The notes under the pieces were generated by a model that made no database searches, had not been told where the DNA came from, and was given only the letters and a program-made list of their open reading frames with translations. From contig JAYJMM010000021.1 in the NCBI GenBank assembly GCA_037349105.1, positions 1,178,001 through 1,242,000 on the forward strand: 64,000 bases of DNA, written 5' to 3'. Shown here in pieces: positions 28,000 through 40,233 of the stretch. A program made the position numbers and the translations under genes. How positions within the stretch are numbered: the first letter of the stretch is position 1; each line of letters begins with the position of its first letter. This stretch comes from Limnomonas spitsbergensis. Taxonomy: Eukaryota; Chlorophyta; Chlorophyceae; Chlamydomonadales.

Positions 28000-29271
28000 T
28001 CACTGGGAGTTGGTAATTATTCTGAGGCATTATTGTCATAGGTTTGTGAATTACGTCACACATGTGGGCCCTGCACAAAATGTTAGGGTAACTTGCATGA
28101 TTGTGGCTCTGCAGTATTCCTCCCCCATATAATTCAAACTGTTTTCTGTACCTGCAACATTTCTCTGTTTGTTTTGAATGGCCAACCAGATGCGAGGCTC
28201 TCAAATCTGGGGGAGGGGTCATGTATCAGTGAAGTGTGATTGACTGTCAAAATACAAGAGCAGTTGGATCCTGGATTTCTGTATGCCCAACTTGGACACC
28301 AGCTCATGCCCCGGTTTCGCCCATTTAGGTGCTCGCTCAGTATAGACATTGCAACCCGGCCATCAGCAAATTTCTGCACCTTTCTGAGTTCTTGCTTGCA
28401 CAGACCTGCATCCATGCAATGCATCCTACCTCACGAACGGTTCGGTATGTGTTAATGACGTCACCCCTCTGGGCAATCTTCAAAAACTAGGGCGCACGGG
28501 CGCTAAACCACTTGTTGGAAATTTGGAATTAGTGGGCAGAGGAGGGGGGCAGCCGGTATACATCGCACGGTCCTATTTCAGTTGTTGTTGTTACGAAGTT
28601 GACGCAACCACCCACAGCCTTTTGCGAAAGGGCCAGGCAGAGCGAACCGGAGAGAAACCAAAGAACAGGACAGGCACAAAAAACACAGAGAAAACGGGTG
28701 GACATTTAAACTACAACAGAAGCAGAGACACGGGGGCAGCAGACAATCAGCCGGAAACAGAACAAGAAGCCCAGGGCGGGGAAAGAATGAACCAAACTAG
28801 GGACGACGAGGCCATGCAGAAAGCAAGTTGAGCCATGCAAGAAGCAAGTTTCAATCCCATATCGCGGGGAGACCTTCAGACCTCAGTCGACACCCGTCGT
28901 CCACAATTCGTATGGACACTCTGTTTCAAAGGAAAGGATTCAGATTCTCATATAATCGGGGCTTTGGGGAGGTTCTGTCAGGTGAGTAGTTACGAACGTC
29001 GTCTGAAAAGCTTTTGCCTCGCCGTGCGGACGGGGTTTTCGGGGTTGGGTTCAGGGAAGCGGGGGTTGTGTTGGAGCCTTGGAAGGGGTTTCGGGGTCTG
29101 GCGCAGGGGGGTTGGCGAAAACAGGGTCGACCGCAATGAAAATCGCTGGTGGCCAATAAGCCCGTTGATTGATGCCTTTAGGGCATCGCGGCCGGCCGTT
29201 ATGTGAAAGGTTGCGAGCCTTCACCCACAGGCCAGCAGCCACACCGCAACCACTAAACTAACAATATGACC
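28000..29271. other. Intergenic with a repeat R fragment
   Basis: A family R fragment at about 28457-28520 (CACCCCTCTGGGCAATCTTCA then GGGCGCACGGGCGC). The remainder, including open frames at 28523-28831 and 28835-29206, shows no domain I recognise. Confidence 0.45.
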
Positions 29272-29779
29272 AAAACATGTGTCACGTCAAGTAAGTTCCA
29301 CTTGGGAGTCCCACATGACAAAGGGCTTGCCAGAGATCTGCCGCCCGCCAGAGTTACCCTCGTGTCAAGAAAGTCGCACGCCGTATTTAGTCGCACGGAG
29401 CAATTCGGTTGGGTGCCAATTGTTACTCTTCGGCACGTGCCCTGCCTGACACGGAGTCCAGAAGCCGGCTGTCTCCTCAGCTGTCTCCTGACGCTCTACG
29501 CTCTTCATCCTTTATATTCATACTTAATCTTTATCCTTTATCTAGAAGAATGGGCGTTGGGGATTCCAGCCAAGCAAACACTACTGATGAGCAGCCCGAG
29601 CAGCCCAGCAGCTTTGAGCAGCCTCCGACTACCGAGTCTCTTTGCCACCTCAAGCGCGGATTCCTCCATGTGTCCCAGGAGGGAGCCGACGCGACCAGAC
29701 ACCTGGAGAATAAGACTTCGAGATCGACCGGTCTCAAGTGCAGACCAGAGGGGGGGGGACAGCGAGGAGCACAACATCG

Positions 29780-32700
29780 ATGGCTTTTTTTCCGATTGAC
29801 AGCCAGGTTGTTGCCCCAGGCAGCAAGGGTTTCCTCCCAACAGCGACCAAGTATATAATGGCAGCACTGAAGGCTCACAGCTCATGGCCAAAATACCTGA
29901 CGATTGTTCGCCCTAACAGCCAGAGGATCAAGAGGGCATCAAGTGTGGAGTCAGTAGGGGCTGCTTCTGCCAGCAGCATGGGCAGCATGGGCAGCCAGCG
30001 AGGCACACCGACTCCGACCACGCCATCAGCGGCGTCGGCGCATGAAAGCGATGATGACGTAGATGAAGAGGCAGACCCTGGGGCTGCAGCATTGGACACC
30101 ACTACTTCCGGACTCATGTGGCCAGCAGCAAGCAGTACGTAACGAGGAGGGAGGCAGCGGACACGGGGAGATACGTCCATGAGGGTGCTGAGTGGTTCTG
30201 CTGCTTCAGCTGCAGCATGATGGACAACAGATGCCCTGCCAGGCTGGTTGTCATGCGGATGTGGGAGGAGTCCAGCAGGAATGTGCTGCAGGTAGTGTTC
30301 AACGGCGATTGCCAGCATGCAGCAAACAGCGCCCCTCATGGGCAGCTGCGAGGCGCTGACCGTGCTGATCTAGTTCTGGCAATCGGCGCAAGGAAGCCTG
30401 CGTATGTGCAAGGCCTTGCCTCCCTCGCCCGCCCGACTGAGCAACATCTCAGCAATAACGTGTCTCGTCCCCTCCCCCCCCTGCAGCCCTGCACCCCTCA
30501 CCATCCTGCGTACAATTAATATCCAGGTGAATACCTAATAGGATGAATGCCCATTTCATCATGGCAGGTCAAGCTCTTGCACGGCCGCAAGGTGTTCAAC
30601 CATCTGGTTGTGCACATGGACAAGGAGGGTGGATCGCATATCCTTGCCGAGATCATGACCACTGTGCGAGACTGCACCGCCTGCCTCACTCCGCTGCAAG
30701 TCATTGAGAAGGAGCTCTCCCGCTTGTACCCTGCACCAGCTGCTGCCACTGGTGTCAAGGGTCAGGGGATCGCCTCTAACGCTGTGATGCCCAGGTTTTC
30801 TATGACGGATAAAGACATGGCTACCCTGAACTGTTTCTCTATGTGGGCTAACAGAATTAAGTGAGTATGGCAGCAGGTGTGGTCACACGCAGATGCGTCA
30901 TCTTCTTCTTGGGCACTCCTCCCACGGTCTACTTTGGCTTCTCCCTTGTGCATGCCAGCCCTCATCCAAAGTTTAGTTTTGCATGAATCAGCCAAATTCT
31001 TACGGCCGCCCTTCCTCTCTTTTCCGATCCTAAGGTTACTCGACTACCTCGGCCTCATGCACTCCCTACTTGAGCAAAGGGCCCACATCGCAGCCCAGCA
31101 TGGTGACCTGTCTGCTGTAGAGTGAGCACTTGCTTCAATGTCATGTTTTGCAGGCCTCCATACATTTATGAACTAGTCCTAGGTCTTGTAAACTCACTTT
31201 TTAAATCATGTGTCTCTTCCTGGCCCTAATACTGTATGCGTTGTCTCGTTCGCAGCAAGCAGATTAAGGAGCCCATGCACCTGTTCCTTTGTCTCTTCCA
31301 TGGCGCCAAGGCCCTGCAGTCAAAGGCTGTGTATGGGCCAGGCTTCCAGCAGCACTCCATGCAAGGTACGTATCTTGATGTATACGGCTTTTATGAGTGT
31401 GTCTTACAGGATCTCCCTCTCTCATGCATTGCATCAGACCGCCGCTTCAGAGGATGGGTTTTGAGACAGTTACTGGTGGAGCCTGCCAAAGGGGCTGAGT
31501 TCAGGGGCGTGGATACCTACCCTGCACTGAAGGCCAGGATGGCAGTGTTTCGCAAGGTGGGTGCCCTTGGGTTCATAAAAGGTTCATGGGGTATTGTGCA
31601 CACAGACTTTTCAGATATGCTTGCCATGCCATAGTGTTGGGCATGGAGGGCTTCCCCGTGGGCCAGCTTCTCTTTGGAGGTGCGGTGTCGGTGGTCCCGG
31701 CCTTGATGATGGATCAGGTTGCTGGGAAGAAGGAGCGCCTGTTCATGATCCATTTCCACGGCATCATGATGCCCGACGGGCATTCACATCTTGTGGTGGG
31801 TCTCACACACTGAATGCAATATGATTAATCTTGCGGAGTCTCATGCAATGCTCACCCATGATGAAACAACTATGATCATGTGTCACCTGGGAGTCATTTT
31901 GTGAAGGTGTAACATAGTATAAACGACATGTGTTGCATGCCCTCATGAACCAGCTGCCTAACTATGCCTCGCATGTGGTTGGGGGCGAGGGAGCCGATCT
32001 CCTGGCCAACTTTGACGGCGCGGACAACATCTTCTCTGTCATTGAGGAGGCAGGGGGCTTCAACGGCAGTAGCACAGCTAGCGCAGCTGACGCAGCCGCA
32101 ACCCTATTTGCCGACCCCGATGCAGCCATGCAGCTGTCCGTGATCACTTCAGAGGACAGGGTCAGGAACCCACTGTATGGACCAGAAATGGTCAAGGCTG
32201 TTGACAGCATGGAGCTCTATGCACCCTGCGTCTACCCTTTCTTGCACGACCTACACCTCCAGCTATGCGGCGATGCGAATCAGCGGTAAATTGTCCATGT
32301 GGGGGGACCGACCCACAGGTGGGCCATTCTGAGTTGTATTCACCAGCCCACCTTATGTTCCTTTGGGGCAAGCAGACCCCTGAATGTAGTGGCACTATTG
32401 TTATCATTCTTAAATGAAAGCTATCATAAAGAAACTTGTGCTTGTCCATATGTGCACCAGGACCACTGGTGCGAACGAGGGGAACAACTTTGCCCTCAAA
32501 CACATCTACACCGACAGCCCTGGGGTGGCGGTGAAAATCGACACATATGTCACCAATGCCACGGAACGGAACAGGGTTGTGTTTCTAAGAAACTGCACAT
32601 GATGGAAAGGTTAGTGTATGATTGAGCTAAGGCCAGGAGAACAGCTAGGGGAAAGAGGGGCAAGCCAGGGTAAGCCCTTGGCCTAAGTATTGCGGGGATC

Positions 32701-33175
32701 AGAGTAGGGATCAGAGTAGGCCCTTGGCCCGAGTATTTCGGAGGCTGACATAAAGGTTGAATTCCCACAGTATGCTCAAGCCTTTTTCATTTGCCTCCAC
32801 AGGTCCTCAAGACCCGCAACCAGCCGGGCGCTTGCAGCCGCTGCTAGGCGGGTGAAGCGGGTTGACGCTGTTGAGGAGGCAGCCAAGCAGAAGGGAAGCA
32901 CGGCTGCAGCTTCTGCCGAGGCATCGTTTGCGAGCGCAGCCTCTTTAGGCAGAGAACTGCTGCTGGATGCGATGGCGGGTGCGGAGGCACGTCCAACCGC
33001 TCGTGCAGCCCCGCAGCCATGGCCACCGTCCCCATCAGGCTTCGAGGACGCAACACCTGGAGATGTGCCGGGTGGAACCTCCCGGCACAGCAACAAGGGG
33101 CAAGACCTGCTAGGTTGTCCTTCTGCTGGGTGCCTTTCCCCGGGGCAATCAGATTTGCCGTGCCTGCTGCTATGA
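29780..33175 (+). CDS. Unrecognised protein of the nested transposon, candidate transposase
   Basis: Open exons with good splice sites on one strand: about 29780-30056 (Ser/Ala/Asp-rich start MAFFPIDSQVVAPG), about 30092-30401, 30568-30860, 31035-31121, 31256-31366, 31438-31556, about 31634-31797, about 31950-32288, 32461-32580 and 32803-33175; the first junctions and the tail are uncertain. The second exon has a zinc-finger-like run (EWFCCFSC, NRCPARLVV, GDCQHAAN) recalling WRKY/GCM or FLYWCH DNA-binding folds used by Mutator-type transposases. Downstream motifs such as SMWANRIKLLDYLGLMHSLL, LFHGAKALQSKAVYGPGF and TTGANEGNNFALKHIY match no transposase core I know, and a DDE triad could not be assigned. 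Position between TIRs suggests a mobility protein, but a captured host gene is possible. Confidence 0.4.
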
Positions 33176-33594
33176 GCACTGCACGCAGCGAGGCACTTGT
33201 GGGACAGCCAGGCACGCGCCACCGAAGCCTAGGCCCGTGCAACACTTGCCTAGTGCAGCAGCCTACAGCAGCGCTGCTGCTGCTGGACCCTCCTCGTACG
33301 TGTATTCCCCCCATCCCCCACCAGCTCAGTCCATGGCTGTGGCACCTCGGTCATTCATCCCCAGCTCGAGCGCCTTCGGTTCCCCTGTGGCACCAGCAGC
33401 TCCGCCCACAACAGCATTACCTTAGGGTATCTTGCAGATGCAGCAGCAGATTCTGATGCTGATGCGCGGCGCAAGCGGAATGCCCCTGCCCCCGCCCCCT
33501 CAGTGGGGGCAAGACCTGCTATGCTGTCCCTATGTTGGGTGCATGATGAGAGAACACGGCATTCAGAAGTGCCGTGCGTGCTGCTTTGAGCGGA

Positions 33595-34195
33595 GCGCTA
33601 TATGCACTTCTTGAGATCTAGGGAGTTTTGGATTGAGATTGCATAATTGGAATCCAGATGCCCTCTGCTGGCCACGCCCATAATTTATTATGTATTTATG
33701 CTCAAAGCTCTTTCATTATTGGACCACTCGTTTACTGGCCTTGTGGCCTGCTAGGTGGGCTTATAGAGCGGAGCGCTACATGCACTTCTTGAGATTTGGG
33801 AGTTTTGGATTGAGATTTGAGAATTGGAATGCAGACACCCTCTGCTGGCCATGCCCATATTTTTATTATGTCCAGAGCTCTTTCATTATTGGACCTCGCA
33901 TTTACCGGCCTGCTAGGTGGGCTTCAAGAGCAAACTAGATGCACTTATTGAGATTTGGGTGTTTTGAAGTTAGATTTGAGAATTGGAATCCAGATGACCT
34001 CTGCTGGCTATGCCCATAATTTTATTATGCGGAGCTCTTTCATTATTGGACCACTCGTTTACTGGCCTGCTAGGTTAGCTTTAAGTGCAGAGCGCTACAT
34101 GCACTTCTTGAGATCTGGGAGTTTTGGATTGAGATTTGGGAATTGGAATTCAGATAGCCTTTGCTGGCCATGCCCATCATTTTATTGTGTCAATG
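33595..34195 (+). repeat. Tandem repeat of about 165 bp, 3.5 copies
   Basis: Units contain GAGCGCTACATGCACTTCTT, GAGATTTGGGAGTTTTGGAT, CCTCTGCTGGCCATGCCCAT and CTCTTTCATTATTGGACC, repeated at about 33595, 33775, 33940 and 34095 with some divergence. Lies near the right end of the nested transposon. Confidence 0.9.
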
Positions 34196-34310
34196 GCGCG
34201 CCCAACTGTTCAGATGGGAGAAAAAAACTGGAAGGAAGAGGGAACACAATATAAAGGAACGAAGGAGAGGCCCAGAAGGCAAACAAGTCATGTTTGGGGC
34301 TCGTTATCAT
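34195..34310 (+). repeat. Dispersed repeat family R fragment
   Basis: GGCGCGCCCAACTGTTCAGA followed by a purine-rich stretch and AAAGGAACGAAGGAGAGGCC, as in the copy at 6478-6720. Located inside the nested transposon. Confidence 0.55.
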
Positions 34311-35165
34311 TGGACCTCTCATTGCTAGCTTACGAAAGGTCCCGTAAAGACACAAACGGGATGTGACCGAAATGCCAACGTAGCAGTCATCTGGTGCCAC
34401 GTACCTAACCTCAAACTCTCAAAGCAGTAGCCACCCCTTTAATCTGAACCATGGCCTATCGATGAAAACATCATTTACGCCCGTCAACTTGTCAGCCTTT
34501 AACAAGACTCAATCCTCATCCTGACCTTGTCCCTCCTGGGCCCCCAGGCGTGACCTGTTCAATCCGAGACCCCTCCGGCCCAAGAACGGCATTCGCAACT
34601 GCATGCCCTCAGCTATGACTTCCAGCTCTTCCGCAATCTCGGAAGGCACTGCTCCCTGCTCCACCGCCGCAGCCAGCTGGGACCCCATCTCGAAGGTCTT
34701 CAAAGCTTCTGGAGTACCGGGTAGCACTACAACGCCTTCAGCCCATGCAGCCCTCACTTGCCCCACTGCAAGAGTGCAAGTTTGGCCTCCTCGGGTAGGT
34801 GAACATCAGTGAACGCTGCATGCTGCTTGATCCATGTGAAGACACATTTGCGGGCTTGATGCATGTGAAGACACATCGACAGGGCGCAAGATGAACTTCA
34901 CACGAGGTAAAAGTGCTGCGACTCGCTTCACACCCACACGCCCTCCGCACAAGAGTAATCTGACTCTGACGAGCCAACCGAATTACGTGCGACTAAATAC
35001 GGCGTGCGACTTTCTTGACACGAGAAGAGTTGTCAGCCATTTATTATCGGCCAGCTTGCCGTCAGGGTACCTCCAAGGTTGAAAAAAGCAAGTTTCGTAT
35101 CTCGCGCCCCGTTCACGCACATCGCGTCAGTCGCTCCCGCAAAATGTAAAAGGTAAGGGTGCAAT

Positions 35166-35530
35166 CCTGCCCTGCCGTGCCCTCCAGCTCTGCCCTGCAG
35201 CCCTGTTCTGCATGCAGCCCTGCCCTGCATGCAGCCCTGCCCTGCCCTGCTGCCCTGCCATGCATGCAGCCATGTCCTGCATGCAGCCCTACCCTGCCAT
35301 GCAGCCCAGCCCTGTCTGCAGCTATCCCTGCCCTGCCCTGTCCTACAAACCTTCCTTGCCCTGCCCTAATTGCAGCCCTGTCCTGCCATGCAGCCCCACC
35401 CTGCCATGCAGCCCAGCCCAGCCTTCCCTGCAGCTAGCCCTGCCCTGTCCTACAAACCTGCCTTGCCCTGTCCTGCCCTGCAGCCCTTCCCTGCAGCCAT
35501 GCAGCCTAACCCTGCAGCCCTGACGCCACA
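35166..35530. repeat. CCCTGC-type tandem repeats, left foldback arm
   Basis: Variable units of CCCTGC, CATGCAGCC and CTGCAGCC. They are the inverted counterpart of 39540-40014. Confidence 0.9.
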
Positions 35531-35699
35531 CCAACTACTCACATGGCAATGTTTTCTCAAGGAGGTGAAGGAACGCAAGACCAAGATGAACAACAAATGG
35601 GAACGCCCAAGCCTGTGAGCGGGGTGAGTAGATTATATATATGGCCAGGCCGTGAATGTGCCTACACCGACCGTGTTTTGTATTGCGTTGTTTCATAAG

Positions 35700-37435
35700 C
35701 CGTCCTCCTGTCCCTGCTCCCTCCTCTCCCTCATGCTCTTGCCCCAGCCCCCTCGTCCCATCCCTGCCCCTGCCCCCTCGTCCCCCTCTTGCTCCTGCCC
35801 CTGCCCCATCATCCCCCTCCTGCACCCGCCCCATCCTCCTTTCCTGCCCCTGTCCATCCTCCATTCTAGCTCCTATCCCTGCGCCCTCATCCCCTCCTGT
35901 CCCTGTCCGGCTGTCCCCCCGTCCCCCTGTTCCCCTGTCCCTGCCCCCTCGCCCCCCTCCTGCTCATGTCCCTGCGCCCTCATCCCTCCCCCACTCCTGC
36001 TCCTGTCCCTGCCCCTTCGTCCCCTCTTGCTCCTGTCCCCTCGTCCCCCTCGTCCCCCTCCTGCTCCAGTCCTTACCTCCTTGTCCCCTCCTGTCACTGC
36101 GCCCTCGTCCCCCTCTTGCTCCTGTCCTTGCGCCCTCGTCCCCCTTCTGCCCCTGTCTCCTCCTCCACCACCCGCTCCGTCCCCTGCCCCCTCATCCCCT
36201 CCTGCTTATGCCCCTGTCCCCTTGCCCCCTCCTGTCCCTGACCCCTCATCCCCTCCTGCTCATGCCCCTGCCTCCACGTCCCCCCCTGCTCCTGTCCCTT
36301 CCCCCTCTCCCCCTCCTGCCCCTGCCTCCTCTTCCCCTCCTGCCCCTGCCCCTGCCCCCTTGTCCCCCTCATGCTCCTGCCCCTGCCCCCTCGTCCCCCT
36401 CCTAGTCCTGTTCCTTCCCCCTCATCCCCTCCTGCTCCTGCCCCTCTTCCTCCCCTGCTCCTGCATCTTCCTCCCGCTTGTTCCCCTGCCCCATCCCCCT
36501 TTCCTGCTCCTGTCCCTGCCCCCTCGTCCCGTCTTGCTCTTGCCCCCTCGCCCCCCTCGTCCCCCTCCTGCTCCTGACCCTGCCCCTCCGTCCCCTGCTG
36601 GCCCTGTCCCCTCGTCCCCCTTCTGCTCCTGCCTCTTCGCCCTCTTCTCCGTCCTGCTTGTGCCCCCTCGTCCCACTCGTCCCTCTCCTGCCCTTGCCCC
36701 TGCCCCCTCGTCCCCCTCATGCACCTGCCCCTGCCCCCTCATCCCCCTTCTGCCCCCATCACATCTTCCTTTCCTGCCTCAGTCCCTGTCCCCATGTACC
36801 CCTCCTGCTCCTGTCCCCTCGTTCCCCTTCTGCTCTTGTACCTGCCCCCTCGTCCCCCTCCTGCTCCAATCCCTGCCCCCTCGTCCCCTCCTTGTCCCCG
36901 CGCCCTCATCGCCCTCCTGCTCCTGTCCCTGTGCCCTCGTCCCCCTCCTGCTCCTGTCCCTGCCCCCTCGTCCCCTCCTTTGCTCCTGCCCCCTCATCCC
37001 CCTCTTGCTCCTGTCCCTGCCCCCTCGTCCCCCTCCTGCTCTTGTCCCTGCCCCCTCGTCCCCTCCTGCTCCTGCCTCTGCCCCTCTCCCGATCCCCTCT
37101 CCTACCCACTCGACCCCTCCTGCCCCCGCCCCATCCTCCTTTCCTGCTCCTGTCCCTGCCCCCTCGTTTCACTCCTGCTCCTGTCCCCTCGTCCCCCTCA
37201 TGCTCCTGTCCCTGCCCCCTCGTCCCCCTTCTGCTTCTGTCCCTGCCCCCTCGTCCCCCTTCTGCTTCTGTCCCTGCCCCCTCGTCCCCTCCTGCCCCTG
37301 CCCCCTCGTCCCCTTTCTGCTCCTGCCACTGCGCCCTCGTCCCCGTCCTGCTCCTGTCCCTGCCCCATCGTCCCTCTCCTGCTCCTGTCCCTGCCCCCTC
37401 GTCCCCCTTCTGCTCCTGTCCCTGCCAAAGCATGG
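35700..37435. repeat. Pyrimidine-rich minisatellite, left foldback arm
   Basis: About 1.7 kb of units such as CTGCTCCTGTCCCTGCCCC and CTCGTCCCC. Open in all forward frames because the unit lacks stops. Inverted counterpart, much shorter, at 38880-39355. Confidence 0.95.
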
Positions 37436-37499
37436 TCCAGAGCCGCCCACGCCCGCCCCTGTCCTCCTGGCCTCTTGCGCACCTGCCCACCTACCCATC

Positions 37500-38560
37500 T
37501 ACCCTCCTAGCCCATGGCCACAAAACATGCCCAGGGGGGCGCTGCCACAGCAACAGCTCAGTGTGGTTGACACGCTCAAGACAGCGTTGTTGCGACAGCG
37601 ACAAGTATGCGCCGCTACGCCGCAGGCAGCCTATGCGGTCCCATTTTGCTCCCTGCAGCATGTGCGCGCCTCTGGCGCAACGCTGCAACAACTGCAGCAA
37701 CAGCAGCATCTGCTGCACCTCGGGGGGCAGCGCTGCTGCCTTTCAGCTCGCACCAACAGCTGCAACTACAACAGTCTGTGAGGCAAGCGGTGTCCGCCAC
37801 TGGCGCAACGCTGCAACATTAACTGCAGCAACAACATCAACTGCTGCACCTCGGGGGGGCAGCGCTGCCGCCTTTCAGCTCGCACCAACAGCTGCAACAA
37901 GATTCCGGATCAGCACACGTGTGGCAAACCTGGCAGCAACAGCCCTTTGTTCAGGCTTTCGACCCTTCTGATATATTCAATGCATTTCAAGACCCTGCTC
38001 ACCCGGCAAAGCGGCAAGTCTGAGTAGCCGGCACGTGGTAGTATTGCCTGTCTGTTATATTCTTTGGCCAATCCCAGGATGCGGACGTTTATTTTGACCG
38101 GTTGATGCGTTTTTTCTTTGTTGTTTTTGTACATGTGACCTGTCAGAGCCTGTTAGCAAGACAGCACTTATAAATTTTCAAGTAGAGCTTCTTTCCTAGA
38201 CTGCCGTAAGTAGTGTTTCAATTAGAAAGCTTTTAATTACATTAGTTTTCAGTTTTGCTTACCGCCGTCTTGTCACTTCGGTATTTGGGTCGCTTTATTG
38301 TGGGTCCTTCCTCCTCCTTCTATTTTTTTACTGTTGGAAGAAAATTTACGGGTGCCTCCTCATTCCTCAGTTTGGGATCTTTGGTGGCCAATGAAACCCT
38401 AACCTTTGCCGCGGGGAGAGGGGGCAGGGGCATGAGGGGCAGGAAAGGAGAACCCAAAAGAAAGAAGGGGGGGAAAGGAACAAAAAGATAGGCCGGGAAG
38501 GCAAAGAAGACCAAGTCCGACACCTGAGTTCCACTAAAGACTAGCCCTCAACAAAGTCTC
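37500..38560. other. Centre of the foldback-like element
   Basis: 37510-37920 contains a Gln/Ala-rich frame with internal duplication (CGCTGCAACA..CTGCAGCAACA and CACCTCGGGGGGCAGCGCTG twice), possibly the end of a lost gene. 38400-38560 is a copy of the 3' part of dispersed repeat R (AAGAAGACCAAGTCCGACAC). No transposase recognised. Confidence 0.5.
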
Positions 38561-38879
38561 TAGAAAAAAGTCCACAAAAGCAAGCTTGAGCAATGAGGGC
38601 TGTATTGCTGTGCTGCCGGTGCCACCCCTGCATTGTAGAAGCGGAGGATATGGGTACACCAGTCTCGCTGTAGTGGCTGGAGCTGCAGCTCTCTCAGGAC
38701 TCCCCAACTGGCGGCTGATGCAGGTAGCCCCGGAGCCTGGCGTAGGTCCTGAAGCAAGCTGGACTGCATTTCGCTGGAGAGACATTGCCGCGGCCGAGGG
38801 TGGCTGGTGGCCCACACCACATCGCTGTGGTTGGCCGCAGGCGCTGCGTACACAGCTGCCAACCTGATGCGGTAAATGG

Positions 38880-40014
38880 AATAAGGCAGCCAAAGGGCAG
38901 AACGCCAAAAGGAGGGGGAGAGGGGGCAGGGGCATGAGGGGCAAGGGGGCAGGAGCAAGAGGGGAGGAGGGGGCAGGGGCAGGAGCAAGAGGGGAACGCG
39001 GGGGCATGGGTAGGACCAAGAGGGGAAAGAGGGGGCAGGAGCAGAGGAGGGGACGAGGGGGCAGGGACAGGAGCAGGAGAGGGACCAGGGCGCAGGAGCA
39101 GGAGGGCGACAAGGGGGCAGGGGCAGGAGGGGACGAGGGGGCAGGGAAAGGAGCAGGAGGGGGACGAGGGGGCAAGAGCAGGAGGGGACGAGGGGGCAAG
39201 GACAGGAGCATGAGGGGGACGAGGGGGCAGGGACAGGGGCAGGAAAGGAGGATGTGGCAGGGGCACGAGGGGGATGAGGGAGCAGGGGCAGGAGCATGAG
39301 GGGGGCGAGGGGGCAGGGGCAAGAGCAGGAGGGGGACGAGGGGGCAGGGGCAGGAGGACGGATAAGGAAACATCGCAATATGAAACACAGTCAGTGTAGG
39401 AACATGCACAGCCTGGCTATATTTCTTACCTACTGACCACGCTCACATCCTTGGGCGTTCCCAATTGCTTTGCATCCTGGTCCTGCATTCCTTCACCTCC
39501 ATGAAAGAACTTTTCCATGTGAGTTGCTGGTGTGGCGGCAGGGCTGTAGGGTAGGTCTGCAGGACAGGGCAGGGCAGGGCTGCATGACAGGGCAGGGCAA
39601 GACAGGTTTGTAGGGTAGGGCAGGGCAGGGCTAGCTACAGGCAGGGCTGGGCTGCATGGCAGGGCATGGCTGCAGGTCAGAGCAGGGCATGGCTGCATGC
39701 AGGACGGCTGCAGGGCAGGGCTGCATGCACGACAGGGCTGCATGGCAGGACAGGGCTGCATCGCACAGCAAGGCCGCAGGGCAGGGCAGGGCAGGGCAGG
39801 GCAGGGCAAGGCTGCATGCAGGGCAGGGCTGAAGGGCAGGACAGGGCTGAAGGGCATGGCATGGCAAGGCAGCATGCAGTTCACTTCAGTTCAGTTCAGG
39901 GCAGGGCAGGGCTGCATGCAGGGCAGGGCTGCAGGGCAGGGCATGGCTGCATGCATGACAGGGCTGCAGGGCAGAGTTGCAGGGCATGGCAGGGCTGCAA
40001 GGCAGGGCAGGGCA
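38880..40014. repeat. Right foldback arm tandem repeats
   Basis: 38880-39355 is purine-rich (GGGGACGAGGGGGCAGGG units) and 39540-40014 is GCAGGGCAGGGCTGCATG-type; together with the 190-bp unique block between them they mirror the left arm in reverse order. Confidence 0.9.
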
Positions 40015-40233
40015 GGATTACACCGGCACCTTCTGCATTTTGTGGGAGCGACTGACGCGATGTGCGTGAGCGGGGCGCGCGAGATGAAACTTACTTTTTC
40101 AACCTTGGAGGCACCCTGACGGCACGCTCGCCGATAATAAATGGCTGGTAACTCTGGCGGGCGGCAGATCTGCGGCAAGCCCTTTTTCATGTGGGACTCC
40201 CATGTGGGACTTACTTGACGTGACGAAAACATG

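Larger units (their letters stand above)
29359..35024. mobile_element. Nested TIR transposon carrying an unrecognised multi-exon gene
   Basis: Ends CTCGTGTCAAGAAAGTCGCA at the left, complemented exactly at the right (35024 inward), with about 39 bp perfect and similarity continuing to about 55 bp (CGGTTGG). It sits in the left arm of the outer element: the arm reads AGAGTTACC before it and AGAGTTGTC after it, a 9-10 bp target duplication with two or three differences. The right arm of the outer element (AGAGTTACCAGCC when reversed) shows the uninterrupted sequence. The 9-10 bp duplication would suit a Mutator-like element. Confidence 0.8.
29280..40225. mobile_element. Outer foldback-like TIR transposon (contains a second, nested element)
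   Basis: Terminal 78 bp are inverted repeats with about five mismatches (GTCACGTCAAGTAAG at 29281; its complement CTTACTTGACGTGAC ends at 40224). An exact 8-bp direct repeat AAAACATG flanks it at 29272-29279 and 40226-40233. Inward from the termini the arms remain inverted repeats: a 130-bp unique block (35035-35165 and 40015-40147), CCCTGC-type tandem repeats (35166-35530 and 39540-40014), a 190-bp unique block (35522-35710 and 39355-39530), and pyrimidine/purine-rich tandem repeats (35700-37430 and 38880-39355). Without the nested insert it is about 5.3 kb. Long arms of tandem repeats are the hallmark of foldback elements. No intact transposase was found in the centre. Confidence 0.85.

Noticed and set aside
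29359..35024. Inner segment as original and outer foldback arms as the insertion
   Set aside because: The right outer arm runs without break from its 78-bp terminus into the 130-bp block, and AGAGTT flanks both sides of the inner segment, so the inner element is the later insertion.
35656..36405. Collagen- or extensin-like cell-wall protein
   Set aside because: Pro-rich frames here lack the regular SPPPP/XP pattern of true hydroxyproline-rich proteins and are mirrored in inverted repeats of a transposon.
35652..37971. Very long Pro/Ser/Leu open frames (up to 709 codons)
   Set aside because: Products of the pyrimidine-rich minisatellite in the left arm of the foldback-like element; all three forward frames are open.
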